Positions 12,342 through 26,129 of a stretch of DNA of 64,000 nt are shown one piece after another (position 1 is the stretch's first letter; every line of letters begins with the position of its first letter). Made by a program: the position numbers and the translations under genes. The notes beneath the pieces were generated by a model. That model did no database searches, was not told where the DNA came from, and saw nothing but the letters and a program-made list of their open reading frames with translations. This DNA comes from Pseudomonas sp. UYIF39 (GTDB lineage Bacteria > Pseudomonadota > Gammaproteobacteria > Pseudomonadales > Pseudomonadaceae): positions 186,001 to 250,000 of the forward strand of contig NZ_JALBYU010000007.1 in assembly GCF_029963765.1 (NCBI RefSeq), written 5' to 3'.

Positions 12342-14612
12342 TCAGGCCATTTCAGCCGTGGTCTCGAAGTCGAAGGTCAGCTCGCCGTCCTTGAGATCGA
12401 TGTGAACCACACCACCATGGTCGGCCAGTTCGCCAAACAGGATTTCTTCCGCCAGCGGACGCTTGATCTTGTCCTGAATCAAACGCGCCATTGGTCGAGC
12501 ACCCATTGCCGTGTCGTAGCCACCCGCTGCCAGCCAGCTGCGCGCCGCGTCCGTCACTTCCAGCTGCACGCGCTTGTCTTCCAGCTGCGCCTGAAGCTCG
12601 GTAAGGAACTTGTCCACCACGCTTTTGATGACCTCATGGCTGAGGCGACCAAACTGGATAATGGTGTCCAGACGGTTGCGGAACTCCGGCGTGAAGCTCT
12701 TCTTGATCACTTCCATCGCATCGGACGAGTGGTCCTGATAGGTGAAACCGATCGAAGCGCGAGCTGCCGTTTCGGCGCCAGCGTTGGTCGTCATGATGAC
12801 GATCACGTTACGGAAATCCGCCTTGCGCCCGTTGTTATCGGTCAGCGTACCGTGGTCCATCACCTGCAGCAGCAGGTTGAAGACTTCCGGATGCGCCTTC
12901 TCGATTTCATCGAGCAACAGCACGCAGTGAGGCTGCTTGGTGATGGCTTCGGTCAGCAGACCGCCCTGATCGAACCCGACATAGCCTGGAGGCGCACCGA
13001 TCAGACGAGATACGGTGTGGCGCTCCATGTACTCGGACATGTCGAAACGAACCAGTTCGATGCCCAACGCCTTGGCCAACTGACGCGCCGCCTCGGTTTT
13101 ACCGACACCGGTAGGCCCTGCGAACAGGAACGAACCGACAGGCTTGTCAGGCGACTTGAGGCCGGCACGGGACAGTTTGATCGCGGTCGACAGCGAGTCG
13201 ATTGCGGCATCCTGGCCAAATACTGTCAGCTTCAGGTCACGCTCAAGGTTACGCAGCAGCTCTTTGTCGGAGCTGGTGACGTGCTTAGGCGGAATCCGCG
13301 CGATTTTCGCGACGATGTCCTCGACCTGAGGCACTTCGATGCGTTTCACGCGCTTCTCGATTGGCTGCAGGCGCTGGTAGGCACCCGCTTCGTCGATGAC
13401 GTCGATGGCCTTGTCCGGCATGTGCCGGTCATTGATGTAGCGCGAGGCCAGCTCAGCCGCCGCACGCAGGGCTTCATCGCTGTATTCGATGCCGTGGTGC
13501 GTTTCGAAACGCCCTTTCAGGCCGCGCAGGATGCTGATGGTGTCTTCCACCGACGGCTCCGACACATCGACCTTCTGGAAGCGCCGTGCCAGCGCACGGT
13601 CCTTCTCGAAGATCCCGCGGAATTCCTGGAACGTGGTCGAGCCGATGCAACGGATATCACCCGACGACAGCAGCGGCTTGAGCAGGTTCGATGCATCCAT
13701 GACGCCACCGGACGCGGCACCCGCACCAATGATGGTGTGGATTTCGTCGATGAACAGGATCGCCTGCGGACGTTTTTTCAGCTCATTGAGCAACGCCTTG
13801 AAGCGCTTCTCGAAATCACCGCGGTATTTGGTTCCGGCCAGCAAGGCTCCCAGATCGAGGGAATACACCACGCTGTTGGCCAGCAGGTCCGGTACCTGAT
13901 TGTCGACAATGCGTTTGGCCAGGCCTTCGGCAATCGCGGTTTTACCCACGCCCGCCTCGCCCACCAGCAGCGGATTGTTTTTGCGACGACGCGCCAGGAT
14001 CTGCGCAACGCGCTCGACTTCCAGCTCACGGCCTACCAATGGATCGATTCGACCCTGGCGCGCGAGTTCGTTGAGGTTGCTGGCATAAGCATCCAGAGGA
14101 TTGCCTGAAGAAGAAGACTCACCGCCCTCGTCGTCCTGCATATCTTGTTCACCTTCAGAGTGATCGCCATGCCCCGGCACTTTGGAAATGCCGTGTGCGA
14201 TGTAGTTGACGACATCGATGCGCGCAACGCTCTGCTGTTTCAGCAGGAACACTGCCTGACTCTCTTGCTCACTGAAGATCGCGACCAGTACGTTGGCGCC
14301 AGTCACTTCGCGCTTGCCCGAGCTCTGTACGTGAAAGACAGCACGTTGCAGAACACGCTGGAAGCCCAGGGTTGGCTGGGTCTCACGATCCTCGTCATGA
14401 ACGGGGATCAATGGCGTGGTGGAGTCGATGAACTCCTGCAGATCGTGCTTGAGTTTGTCGAGGTTTGCGCCGCAGGCACGCAAAACGGTGGCGGCAGCCT
14501 CATTGTCCAATAGGGCCAGCAGGAGGTGTTCGACGGTCATGAATTCATGACGTTTCGATCGAGCCTCCTTGAAGGCAAGATTGAGGGTGACTTCGAGCTC
14601 GCGGTTTAACAT
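12342..14612 (-). CDS. clpA: ATP-dependent Clp protease ATP-binding subunit ClpA
   Basis: A 756-residue hexameric unfoldase that feeds substrates to ClpP. Domains in order are an N-domain (1-~145) that docks ClpS; D1 AAA+ with Walker [14 protein letters not shown] and Walker [12 protein letters not shown]2 AAA+ with Walker [15 protein letters not shown] and [13 protein letters not shown]. The ClpP-docking tripeptide is IGF in [10 protein letters not shown]. An acidic linker with [18 protein letters not shown] separates the N-domain from D1. It lies 30 bases after clpS on the same strand and converges with infA. Confidence 0.97.
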   Translation of the reverse strand: MLNRELEVTLNLAFKEARSKRHEFMTVEHLLLALLDNEAAATVLRACGANLDKLKHDLQEFIDSTTPLIPVHDEDRETQPTLGFQRVLQRAVFHVQSSGKREVTGANVLVAIFSEQESQAVFLLKQQSVARIDVVNYIAHGISKVPGHGDHSEGEQDMQDDEGGESSSSGNPLDAYASNLNELARQGRIDPLVGRELEVERVAQILARRRKNNPLLVGEAGVGKTAIAEGLAKRIVDNQVPDLLANSVVYSLDLGALLAGTKYRGDFEKRFKALLNELKKRPQAILFIDEIHTIIGAGAASGGVMDASNLLKPLLSSGDIRCIGSTTFQEFRGIFEKDRALARRFQKVDVSEPSVEDTISILRGLKGRFETHHGIEYSDEALRAAAELASRYINDRHMPDKAIDVIDEAGAYQRLQPIEKRVKRIEVPQVEDIVAKIARIPPKHVTSSDKELLRNLERDLKLTVFGQDAAIDSLSTAIKLSRAGLKSPDKPVGSFLFAGPTGVGKTEAARQLAKALGIELVRFDMSEYMERHTVSRLIGAPPGYVGFDQGGLLTEAITKQPHCVLLLDEIEKAHPEVFNLLLQVMDHGTLTDNNGRKADFRNVIVIMTTNAGAETAARASIGFTYQDHSSDAMEVIKKSFTPEFRNRLDTIIQFGRLSHEVIKSVVDKFLTELQAQLEDKRVQLEVTDAARSWLAAGGYDTAMGARPMARLIQDKIKRPLAEEILFGELADHGGVVHIDLKDGELTFDFETTAEMA

Positions 14613-14642
14613 AGCTTCACCTCATACCCAAGTGGTCGGCGA

Positions 14643-15026
14643 TTAACCGTCCTTCTCGATTTCACAGAGTAGCGGATGCTGGCTTTCCCTGGCGTACTGG
14701 TTGACCTGCATGGCCTTAGTCTCGGCGATGTCGCGGGTAAACACTCCACATACTGCCCGTCCTTCTGTGTGGACGGCCAGCATGACCTTGGTCGCCAGCT
14801 CGCGATTCAGGTTAAAAAACACCTCGAGCACTTCGACGACGAAATCCATCGGTGTGTAGTCATCATTGAACAAAACCACCTTGTACATCGGCGGCGCCTG
14901 TAAAGCAGGCTTGGCCTCCTGAACAGCAATGCCTGCGGAATCGTCGTCGTGTTCCTCCGGGCGATCCTTTTGGAGAGTCGGGCGATCCTGATTGAATGTT
15001 AGTCGAATCTGGCTGATTGCATGCAT
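14643..15026 (-). CDS. clpS: ClpA adaptor protein ClpS (N-recognin)
   Basis: A 127-residue cytosolic adaptor that binds N-terminal Leu, Phe, Trp or Tyr and delivers the substrate to ClpA. The binding pocket is recognisable in [20 protein letters not shown] (N/D pair), with the histidine in [20 protein letters not shown]. The first ~45 residues are poorly conserved and flexible. Together with aat and bpt, which create those N-termini, this gives a nearly complete N-degron pathway. clpS is divergent from cspD, as in many gammaproteobacteria. Confidence 0.95.
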   Translation of the reverse strand: MHAISQIRLTFNQDRPTLQKDRPEEHDDDSAGIAVQEAKPALQAPPMYKVVLFNDDYTPMDFVVEVLEVFFNLNRELATKVMLAVHTEGRAVCGVFTRDIAETKAMQVNQYARESQHPLLCEIEKDG

Positions 15027-15251
15027 GGAAAGAAAGGTTCGTCAGTTGTGCGAATACAGTGGTGGGGGCGGCCATCGTCGATTTCAACTCCGGCTGCCTG
15101 GTCGCCTTGACTATCGGCAAAACGGTGTTACAACCAATAGAGCCCACAGTGGGTAAAAAAGGTCCGCGGAGTCAATCTTATTTATGAGAACCGACTGCGG
15201 ATGTACTGGATGATACTCCAGTGATGGAGTCTGTTGCAGAGGGATATGGGT

Positions 15252-15545
15252 ATGTCAGGTGTCAAGGTCAGCGGCAAGGTCAAATGGTTCAACAATGCCA
15301 AGGGATTCGGTTTCATTAACACCGACGCCAGAGAAGGTCGCGACGAAAAAGATCATCTTATTGATTTCTTTGCCCACTATTCGGCCATTGAAATGGGCGG
15401 ATACAGGACCCTCAAGGCCGGACAAGCCGTAAACTTCGAGATCGTCCAGGGACCCAAAGGGTTACATGCGGTGAAGATTACGTCTGCTGCTATCGAGAAG
15501 GAACAGACCGCACCTACCACCCAACAGGAAACGGTGTCGAGCTGA
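15252..15545 (+). CDS. cspD: Cold-shock-domain protein (CspD-like)
   Basis: A 97-residue cold-shock-domain protein that binds single-stranded nucleic acid. KVKWFNNAKGFGFI contains RNP1, and DFFAHYSAIEM is the RNP2 position. The loop between them (NTDAREGRDEKDHLI) is about eight residues longer than in standard Csp proteins, and a low-complexity tail rich in E, Q and T follows the domain. Synteny opposite clpS is that of cspD. I chose the ATG at 15252, seven to eight bases after AGAGGG; nearer or earlier starts have poor spacing. Whether it inhibits replication as CspD does in E. coli is not visible. Confidence 0.85.
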   Translation: MSGVKVSGKVKWFNNAKGFGFINTDAREGRDEKDHLIDFFAHYSAIEMGGYRTLKAGQAVNFEIVQGPKGLHAVKITSAAIEKEQTAPTTQQETVSS

Positions 15546-15565
15546 CGCACCCCTCATTCAGTCAT

Positions 15566-15593
15566 AAAAAAACCGCCTGAAGGCGGTTTTTTT
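15566..15593. terminator. Bidirectional terminator between cspD and icd
   Basis: AAAAACCGCC-TGAA-GGCGGTTTTT with T-runs on both strands, lying between the convergent ends of cspD and icd. Confidence 0.88.
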
Positions 15594-15606
15594 AATGCCT
15601 ATTCGC

Positions 15607-16863
15607 TTACATATGCGAAATAAGCGCATCACCGAACGCAGACGAAGACAGCAGTTTCGCGCCCTCCATCAAACGGTGGAAGTCATAGGTCACGGTCTTG
15701 GCGGAGATTGCGCCGTTGGTGCCCTTGATGATCAGATCAGCCGCTTCGGTCCAGCCCATGTGGCGCAGCATCATCTCTGCGGACAGAATCAGGGAGCCCG
15801 GGTTGACCTGGTCCTTGCCAGCGTACTTCGGCGCCGTACCGTGGGTCGCTTCGAACATCGCAATGGTGTCAGACAGGTTGGCACCCGGAGCGATACCGAT
15901 ACCGCCCACTTCGGCCGCCAGGGCATCGGAGAGGTAGTCACCGTTCAGGTTCAGGGTCGCGATCACATCGTATTCGGCCGGGCGCAGCAGGATCTGCTGG
16001 AGCATGGCGTCGGCGATGGCGTCTTTGACGATAACGTTCTTGCCGGTTTTCGGGTTTTTGAACTGCATCCATGGACCGCCATCGAGCAGGGTCGCGCCGA
16101 ACTCTTCAGCCGCCACTTCGTAGGCCCACTCCTTGAAGGCACCTTCGGTGAACTTCATGATGTTGCCTTTGTGCACGATGGTCAGCGAGTCGCGATCGTT
16201 GTCGACTACATACTGCAGCGCTTTTCGCGCCAGACGCTTGGTGCCTTGCAGCGAAACCGGCTTGATGCCTATACCGCAGTTTTCGTCGAAACGGATCTTG
16301 GTGACGCCCATTTCATCTTTAAGGAACTTGATGACCTTGGTCGCTTCCGGCGAACCGGCTTTCCATTCGATACCGGCGTAGATGTCTTCCGAGTTCTCAC
16401 GGAAGATCGTCATGTCGACGTCGCCTGGCTTCTTGACCGGGCTAGGCACGCCTTCGAACCAGCGCACAGGGCGCAGGCACACATAAAGGTCGAGTTGCTG
16501 ACGCAGGGCCACGTTCAGGGAACGGATGCCGCCACCGACCGGGGTGGTCAGAGGTCCCTTGATGGAAACCACGTAATCCTTGACCGCGTCCAGGGTTTCC
16601 TGAGGTAGCCAGGTGTCCTGATCGTAAACCTGAGTCGCTTTCTCCCCGGCGTAGACTTCCATCCAGGAAATTTTGCGTTCGCCGCCGTAAGCCTTCTTAA
16701 CAGCAGCATCGACAACCTTGATCATGACCGGGCTGATATCAACGCCAATACCATCACCTTCGATGAAGGGGATGATCGGGTTGTTAGGAACATTGAGAGA
16801 ATGGTCCGCGTTGACGGTGATTTTGTCGCCGACTGCTGGAACCTGAATCTTCTTGTATCCCAT
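15607..16863 (-). CDS. icd: Isocitrate dehydrogenase, NADP-dependent, homodimeric type
   Basis: A 418-residue TCA-cycle enzyme converting isocitrate to 2-oxoglutarate and CO2. The substrate-binding and regulatory loop is [13 protein letters not shown]; its serine is the one AceK phosphorylates in E. coli to divert isocitrate to the glyoxylate shunt. The metal-site aspartates are in [14 protein letters not shown], and NADP recognition is in [12 protein letters not shown] chose ATG 16863 (GGAG seven bases upstream) over a 23-residue-longer frame. A second, unrelated isocitrate dehydrogenase is divergent next door, and isocitrate lyase is 9 kb away. Confidence 0.97.
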   Translation of the reverse strand: MGYKKIQVPAVGDKITVNADHSLNVPNNPIIPFIEGDGIGVDISPVMIKVVDAAVKKAYGGERKISWMEVYAGEKATQVYDQDTWLPQETLDAVKDYVVSIKGPLTTPVGGGIRSLNVALRQQLDLYVCLRPVRWFEGVPSPVKKPGDVDMTIFRENSEDIYAGIEWKAGSPEATKVIKFLKDEMGVTKIRFDENCGIGIKPVSLQGTKRLARKALQYVVDNDRDSLTIVHKGNIMKFTEGAFKEWAYEVAAEEFGATLLDGGPWMQFKNPKTGKNVIVKDAIADAMLQQILLRPAEYDVIATLNLNGDYLSDALAAEVGGIGIAPGANLSDTIAMFEATHGTAPKYAGKDQVNPGSLILSAEMMLRHMGWTEAADLIIKGTNGAISAKTVTYDFHRLMEGAKLLSSSAFGDALISHM

Positions 16864-19585
<2,722 letters not shown>

Positions 19586-19601
19586 GGTTGTAAGGATGCA
19601 A

Positions 19602-19630
19602 AGAAACCCCGGCCCTGTGCCGGGGTTTCT
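19602..19630 (+). terminator. Rho-independent terminator of idh
   Basis: An eleven-base stem AGAAACCCCGG/CCGGGGTTTCT with loop CCCTGTG, 17 bases after the idh stop codon. Confidence 0.82.
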
Positions 19631-19660
19631 GTTTCTGCCCCTCAACAGGAGGTTTTAATT

Positions 19661-20107
19661 ATGGATTGGCTACCCCACATCACCGTCGCCACCATCGTCG
19701 AAGACAACAGCCGCTTCCTGATGGTCGAAGAATCCAAGGGCGGACGAACGGTGCTCAACCAACCCGCCGGTCATCTGGACCCGGACGAAACCCTGATCGA
19801 GGCCGCCGTGCGCGAGACACTCGAGGAAACCGGCTGGGACGTCGAGCCGACCGGCGTGGTGGGCATTTACCTCTACACTGCCCCGAGCAACGGCGTGACT
19901 TATCAGCGGGTCTGCTTCACCGCAAAACCGCTCAAACATCACCCCGACTATCAGCTGGACGACGGCATCGTTGGCGCAAAATGGCTGACGCGCGACGAAC
20001 TGCTGGCACAGCGCGCAAACTGGCGCAGCGAGCTGATCATCCGCTGTATTGATGATTATCTGGACGGCAAACTCTTCGGCCTCGAACTGATCCGCCCTTC
20101 TCTTTAG
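19661..20107 (+). CDS. nudJ: Nudix hydrolase NudJ
   Basis: A 148-residue cytosolic Nudix phosphatase. The Nudix box is complete: G37, E43, R51-E52, E55-E56, G58. E. coli NudJ hydrolyses thiamine-pathway pyrophosphates and nucleoside di/triphosphates. The order nudJ-mnmA-hflD-purB is the same as in E. coli, which supports the name. The ATG follows AGGAGG nine bases upstream. Substrate preference cannot be read from sequence. Confidence 0.88.
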   Translation: MDWLPHITVATIVEDNSRFLMVEESKGGRTVLNQPAGHLDPDETLIEAAVRETLEETGWDVEPTGVVGIYLYTAPSNGVTYQRVCFTAKPLKHHPDYQLDDGIVGAKWLTRDELLAQRANWRSELIIRCIDDYLDGKLFGLELIRPSL

Positions 20108-20166
20108 CCTTGCGGGCTTCGGCCTGTTAGAATCGCGTCCTTTTTCAAGACACTCATTGAATCCCT

Positions 20167-21312
20167 ATGCGTGATCCAGCCCCTTCTGACACACAAAAGA
20201 AGCGCGTCATTGTCGGCATGTCCGGCGGCGTGGACTCTTCCGTTTCCGCTCTCCTGCTGATCGAGCAGGGTTATGAGGTGGAAGGCCTGTTCATGAAGAA
20301 CTGGGAAGAAGACGATGGAACGGAATACTGCACCGCCATGGATGACCTGGCGGACGCTCAGGCCGTGTGCGACAAGATTGGCATCAAGCTGCACACCGCC
20401 AACTTCGCCGCCGAGTACTGGGACAACGTGTTCGAGCACTTCCTGGCCGAATACAAGGCCGGTCGCACGCCGAACCCGGACATCCTGTGCAACCGCGAGA
20501 TCAAGTTCAAGGCGTTCCTCGACTACGCCATGATGCTTGGCGCGGACCTGATCGCCACCGGTCACTACGTGCGTCGCCGCGACATCGATGGCCGTACCGA
20601 GCTGCTCAAGGGTCTGGACCCGAACAAGGACCAGAGTTACTTCCTGCACGCCGTCGGCGGCGAACAGATCGCCAAGACCCTGTTCCCGGTCGGCGAGCTG
20701 GAAAAACCCGAAGTCCGCGCGATTGCCGAGAAACACGAACTCGCCACCGCGAAGAAAAAGGATTCCACCGGAATCTGCTTTATTGGCGAACGTCGCTTCA
20801 GCGACTTCCTCAAACAATACCTGCCGGCCCAGCCAGGCGAGATCAAGACCACCGAAGGTGAAGTCATCGGCCGTCACCACGGCTTGATGTATCACACCAT
20901 CGGCCAGCGTCAGGGCCTCGGCATCGGCGGCTTGAAAGACGCCAGTGACGAGCCATGGTACGTGCTGATCAAAGACCTGGAACACAACGAATTGATCGTT
21001 GGCCAGGGCAATGACCACCCGTACCTGTTCTCCCGCGCCCTGCTCGCTTCGGACATCTATTGGGTCAACCCGATCGACTTGACCGAGCCACGCAAACTGA
21101 CGGCCAAAGTCCGCTATCGCCAAAGCGACCAGCCATGCACGCTGGAAAAAACCGCCAACGGCTACCGCGCGACCTTCGATGACCCGCAACGCGCAGTCAC
21201 CCCAGGCCAGTCCGTGGTGTTCTATGACGGCGAAATCTGCCTCGGCGGCGGCGTGATCGAAATTGCAGAACCGTGGACGAGCAAAGGCACTTCTACAGGC
21301 CAGCAGCAATGA
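20167..21312 (+). CDS. mnmA: tRNA 2-thiouridine(34) synthase MnmA
   Basis: A 381-residue cytosolic enzyme that thiolates the wobble uridine of tRNA-Lys, -Glu and -Gln using sulfur relayed from IscS through TusE. The PP-loop is SGGVDSS at 19-25. The two catalytic cysteines are in [13 protein letters not shown] and [10 protein letters not shown]. Its stop codon overlaps the hflD start (ATGA), so the two are translationally coupled. The gene starts 59 bases after nudJ. Confidence 0.96.
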   Translation: MRDPAPSDTQKKRVIVGMSGGVDSSVSALLLIEQGYEVEGLFMKNWEEDDGTEYCTAMDDLADAQAVCDKIGIKLHTANFAAEYWDNVFEHFLAEYKAGRTPNPDILCNREIKFKAFLDYAMMLGADLIATGHYVRRRDIDGRTELLKGLDPNKDQSYFLHAVGGEQIAKTLFPVGELEKPEVRAIAEKHELATAKKKDSTGICFIGERRFSDFLKQYLPAQPGEIKTTEGEVIGRHHGLMYHTIGQRQGLGIGGLKDASDEPWYVLIKDLEHNELIVGQGNDHPYLFSRALLASDIYWVNPIDLTEPRKLTAKVRYRQSDQPCTLEKTANGYRATFDDPQRAVTPGQSVVFYDGEICLGGGVIEIAEPWTSKGTSTGQQQ

Positions 21313-21932
21313 GCCCTACTCAGGAGCAACTGACGGCACTGGGCGGCGTGTTCCTCGCCGCCGTGCTGGTCGACAAGATTGCCAAAACCGGCCAGACCGC
21401 CGAAGCCGGCCTGACGTGCATGCTTGGTAGCCTGCTGATTCGCGACCCCAAGGACACCCTGGAAGTCTATGGCGGCGACGACATCAATCTGCGTGAAGGT
21501 TACCGCGCATTGATCGGCGCCCTGGAGCGTGACCCAAGCACCCTTCAGCGCGAGCCACTGCGCTATGCGCTGGCGATGCTCGGGCTGGAGCGCCAGTTGG
21601 CCAAACGCAACGACATGCTGGAGGTGATCGGCAAGCGCTTGCCGCAGATTCAGTCCCAGGTCGAGCACTTCGGCCCGGCTCACGAAAACGTCATCGCAGC
21701 GTGCGGCGCCCTGTATCAGGACACCCTGAGCACCTTGCGCCAACGCATTCAGGTCCATGGCGACATGCGCAACCTTCAGCAACCAAGCAACGCTTCGAAA
21801 ATCCGCGCCCTGTTGCTGGCCGGAATTCGTTCGGCACGTCTGTGGCGGCAGTTGGGCGGTCATCGCTGGCAGTTGGTGATCAGCCGTCGCAAGTTGCTGA
21901 AAGAGCTTTACCCGCTGATGCACAGCAACTGA
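21309..21932 (+). CDS. hflD: High frequency lysogenization protein HflD homologue
   Basis: A 207-residue, mostly helical protein of the HflD (YcfC) family. In E. coli it is a peripheral membrane protein that affects lambda CII stability; its housekeeping role is unclear. Recognition rests on sequence ([19 protein letters not shown], then [20 protein letters not shown]) and on its place between mnmA and purB. The ATG overlaps the mnmA stop by four bases. No catalytic motif is apparent. Confidence 0.9.
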   Translation: MSPTQEQLTALGGVFLAAVLVDKIAKTGQTAEAGLTCMLGSLLIRDPKDTLEVYGGDDINLREGYRALIGALERDPSTLQREPLRYALAMLGLERQLAKRNDMLEVIGKRLPQIQSQVEHFGPAHENVIAACGALYQDTLSTLRQRIQVHGDMRNLQQPSNASKIRALLLAGIRSARLWRQLGGHRWQLVISRRKLLKELYPLMHSN

Positions 21933-21971
21933 ACCGCACCCGCAGGACCTTTTGTAATTTGTAACGCGTAA

Positions 21972-23429
<1,458 letters not shown>

Positions 23430-23451
23430 TCGACCGCTTTACCCTTTTGAG

Positions 23452-23476
23452 ACGCCCGGCAGCGCCGGGCGTTTTT
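23452..23476 (+). terminator. Rho-independent terminator of purB
   Basis: A nine-base stem ACGCCCGGC/GCCGGGCGT with three-base loop AGC and five T residues. Confidence 0.88.
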
Positions 23477-23515
23477 ATTCCCGTCTGAAAAGTGCATTTT
23501 TTCAATAGGTTACAC

Positions 23516-24685
23516 ATGAATCCTGATATTCCTCTTCAACTTTTGGGCGGCATCACGGCGCGCGAATTCCTGCGCGACTACTGGCAGAAAAAACCGCTGC
23601 TGATCCGCCAGGCGATCCCTGATTTCGAAAGCCCGATCGATCCTGACGAACTGGCCGGACTGGCGCTGGAAGAAGAAGTTGAATCGCGCCTGGTGATCGA
23701 GCACGGCGAGCGTCCATGGGAATTGCGCCGCGGCCCGTTCGCCGAAGACGAATTCAGCAAACTGCCGGAAACCGAGTGGACCCTGCTGGTTCAAGCAGTC
23801 GACCAGTTCGTGCCAGAAGTCGGCGAACTGCTGGAGAACTTCCGCTTCCTGCCGAGCTGGCGCGTTGACGATGTGATGATCAGCTTCGCTGCCCCGGGCG
23901 GTAGCGTCGGCCCGCACTTCGATAACTACGATGTGTTCCTGCTGCAAGGTCACGGCAAGCGCAACTGGAAAATCGGCCAGATGTGCGATTCCGAGAGCAA
24001 GCTGCTGCCACACGCGGACCTGCGCATCCTCGCCGAATTCGAAGCCACCGATGAGTGGGTTCTGGAGCCGGGTGACATGCTCTACCTGCCGCCGCGCCTG
24101 GCCCATTGCGGCGTCGCGATTGACGACTGCATGACCTACTCGGTCGGCTTCCGCGCCCCGAGCGCCTCTGAAGTGCTGACTCACTTCACCGACTTCCTCA
24201 GCCAGTTCCTGACTGACGAAGAGCGCTACACCGATGCCGACGCACTGCCTGCCGTTGATCCACACCAGATTCAGCACGACGCCCTTGATCGCCTGAAAGC
24301 TTTGCTGGCCGAGCACATGAGCGACGAGCGCCTGCTGCTGACCTGGTTCGGCCAGTACATGACCGAGCCGCGCTACCCAGAATTGGTCGTCGGCCCGGAA
24401 GAAATCGAAGAAGAAGACTTTCTCGCGAGCCTGGAACAAGGCGCCGTGCTGATCCGCAACCCGAGCGCACGCATGGCCTGGTCCGAAGTCGATGACGACC
24501 TGCTGCTGTTCGCCAGCGGCCAGAGCCGTTACCTGCCGGGCAAACTGCGCGAACTGCTGAAGCTGATCTGCGCCGCCGACGCCCTGCACACCGACAACCT
24601 CGGTGACTGGCTGAGCGACGAAGACGGCCGCGGCCTGCTGTGCGAGCTGGTCAAGCAGGGCAGTCTGGGGTTTGCTGATGAATAA
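23516..24685 (+). CDS. roxA: Ribosomal oxygenase RoxA (YcfD; L16 arginine hydroxylase)
   Basis: A 389-residue Fe(II)/2-oxoglutarate oxygenase of the JmjC/cupin class. E. coli YcfD hydroxylates an arginine of ribosomal protein L16. The iron-binding HxD is in GPHFDNYDVFLLQGHGKRNW and the distal histidine in PRLAHCGVAID. A helical dimerisation region and a winged-helix-like C-terminal part follow. The ATG at 23516 is preceded by TAGGT. The last eight bases overlap the next gene, so the two are coupled. Confidence 0.9.
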   Translation: MNPDIPLQLLGGITAREFLRDYWQKKPLLIRQAIPDFESPIDPDELAGLALEEEVESRLVIEHGERPWELRRGPFAEDEFSKLPETEWTLLVQAVDQFVPEVGELLENFRFLPSWRVDDVMISFAAPGGSVGPHFDNYDVFLLQGHGKRNWKIGQMCDSESKLLPHADLRILAEFEATDEWVLEPGDMLYLPPRLAHCGVAIDDCMTYSVGFRAPSASEVLTHFTDFLSQFLTDEERYTDADALPAVDPHQIQHDALDRLKALLAEHMSDERLLLTWFGQYMTEPRYPELVVGPEEIEEEDFLASLEQGAVLIRNPSARMAWSEVDDDLLLFASGQSRYLPGKLRELLKLICAADALHTDNLGDWLSDEDGRGLLCELVKQGSLGFADE

Positions 24686-25103
24686 AATCCACGTTCGTGT
24701 CGCAGACTGGCAAAAGGACAACGCCGAGATCCGGCGCATTCGTGAGACGGTGTTCATTGCCGAGCAATGCGTTCCACCTGAGTTGGAATGGGATGCCGAT
24801 GACGCAACGGCGGTGCATTTCCTGGCCTTCGAAGGCGACTTTCCGATTGGCACCGCCCGCCTGCTGCCCGATGGGCATGTTGGCCGGGTCTCGGTACTGA
24901 AGGACTGGCGCGGCCTGAAAGTCGGCGATGCGCTGATGCAAGCGGTCATCGGTGAAGCCGAAAAGCGCGGGCTGAAGCAGCAAATGCTTAGCGCGCAAGT
25001 GCAAGCCACGGCGTTCTATGAGCGCCTGGGCTTCAGCCTGGTCAGCGAGGAATTCCTGGAAGCAGGCATTCCGCATGTGGACATGGTGCGGCACTCCGCT
25101 TGA
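24678..25103 (+). CDS. GNAT-family N-acetyltransferase (ElaA/YjcF-like)
   Basis: A 141-residue single-domain acetyltransferase. The acetyl-CoA-binding region is VGRVSVLKDWRGLKVGDALM (the R/QxxGxG/A pattern appears as RGLKVGDA), followed by the ATAFYERLGF segment typical of the fold. The N-terminal IRRIRETVFIAEQCVPPELE resembles small GNATs of the YjcF/ElaA group. Substrate is unknown. The ATG overlaps the roxA stop (ATGAATAA), suggesting joint expression with RoxA, though no functional link is known to me. Confidence 0.85.
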   Translation: MNKIHVRVADWQKDNAEIRRIRETVFIAEQCVPPELEWDADDATAVHFLAFEGDFPIGTARLLPDGHVGRVSVLKDWRGLKVGDALMQAVIGEAEKRGLKQQMLSAQVQATAFYERLGFSLVSEEFLEAGIPHVDMVRHSA

Positions 25104-25150
25104 GGCTTTGAGGTGAGAGGGCAAGCCCCCATCACCACAGGGAACACCAC

Positions 25151-25186
25151 AAAACGCCCCGCCGTCTTCGGATGCCGGGGCGTTTT
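25151..25186 (+). terminator. Rho-independent terminator after roxA-GNAT
   Basis: An eleven-base stem AAAACGCCCCG/CGGGGCGTTTT around a 14-base loop, 48 bases after the acetyltransferase stop. Confidence 0.8.
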
Positions 25187-25266
25187 GCTGTCTACGATTC
25201 AACTTGCCCCACGCCGGGCCGACAAACTGGCAATATCAACACTTCAAGATGTCGGAGATAACGGAT

Positions 25267-26028
25267 ATGTCCCTACGCACCCTGCTCACCACGCTGCTGA
25301 TGAGCTGCAGTTTTTCGGTCATGGCCGCCACCGAGATTGTGCCGCTGAACTACCGCACCAGCGATGACATGCTGCCGATGGCGCAGAATTTCATCGGCAA
25401 GGACGGCCAGGTCAGCGCCTACGGAAATCAACTGATCATCAATGCCGATCAGCGCAAGATCGAAGAACTTAAGGCCCTGATCTCCCAACTCGACGTCGCC
25501 GCCAAGCGCCTGCTGATCACTGTCGACACCAACGAAAACAACTTGCAGGGCGATCAGGGCTACTCGGTAAATGGTGCGAAACCGAGCCAGACTCGCATCA
25601 TCAACCGCAGCACCGACAGCCGTGACGGCGGGATTCAGCAGATCCAGGCCAGCGAAGGGGCGCCGGCACTGATCCAGGTCGGCCAGAGCGTTCCGCTCAC
25701 CAGCGCTCAGACCGATTCCTACGGCGATTTGCGAAGCCAGACCGAATACCGCAACGTCACTCAGGGTTTCTACGTGACGGCCAGCGTCACCGGCGACATC
25801 GTTCACCTGGCGATCAGCACCAATCGTGACCGTATGAGCCAGGAACGTCCCGATGTAGTGAATGTGCAAAGTACCGACACAACTGTCACGGGACGACTGG
25901 GTGAATGGATCACCCTGGCCGGCGTGAACCGCCAGACTCAGGCCGACAAACAGGGCCAGACCCGCAGCTACTCGACCCAGGGCCGCGATGACATGACCCT
26001 GCGGGTGAAAGTCGATACTTTGGACTAA
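25267..26028 (+). CDS. Exported secretin-N-domain-like protein
   Basis: A 253-residue protein with a signal peptide (cleavage expected after SVMA, about residue 21). Residues ~25-85 (VPLNYRTSDDM, then LIINADQRKIEELKALISQL) look like the small N1/NolW domain found before the gate of type II and III secretins. The rest resembles only the opening part of the secretin core (NVTQGFYVTASVTGD, VHLAISTNRD). No full barrel domain or other secretion genes are nearby. It lies between the roxA/GNAT terminator and aceA. I do not know its function. The ATG at 25267 follows CGGAG at nine bases. Confidence 0.7.
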   Translation: MSLRTLLTTLLMSCSFSVMAATEIVPLNYRTSDDMLPMAQNFIGKDGQVSAYGNQLIINADQRKIEELKALISQLDVAAKRLLITVDTNENNLQGDQGYSVNGAKPSQTRIINRSTDSRDGGIQQIQASEGAPALIQVGQSVPLTSAQTDSYGDLRSQTEYRNVTQGFYVTASVTGDIVHLAISTNRDRMSQERPDVVNVQSTDTTVTGRLGEWITLAGVNRQTQADKQGQTRSYSTQGRDDMTLRVKVDTLD

Positions 26029-26068
26029 ACCACCGAAAACTGACTGATTAGTCGTATTAGACCAAAGA

Positions 26069-26094
26069 TGTAGTGCTTGAAAAAAAGCACTACA
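26069..26094. promoter_or_regulatory. Perfect palindrome, probable operator of aceA
   Basis: Two exact ten-base arms, TGTAGTGCTT (26069-26078) and AAGCACTACA (26085-26094), flank GAAAAA. The right arm ends seven bases before the predicted -35 of aceA. No T-run follows on either strand, so an operator fits better than a terminator. RccR is a known regulator of aceA in P. fluorescens and a possible ligand. I cannot confirm its exact consensus from memory. Confidence 0.55.
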
Positions 26095-26100
26095 AAACGT

Positions 26101-26129
26101 TTGACGATACAAAAAAGCAAAGGCATGAT
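26101..26129 (+). promoter_or_regulatory. Predicted sigma-70 promoter of aceA
   Basis: TTGACG (26101-26106), a 17-base spacer and CATGAT (26124-26129). This would start transcription near 26136 and leave a leader of about 366 bases before the aceA ATG. Confidence 0.55.
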
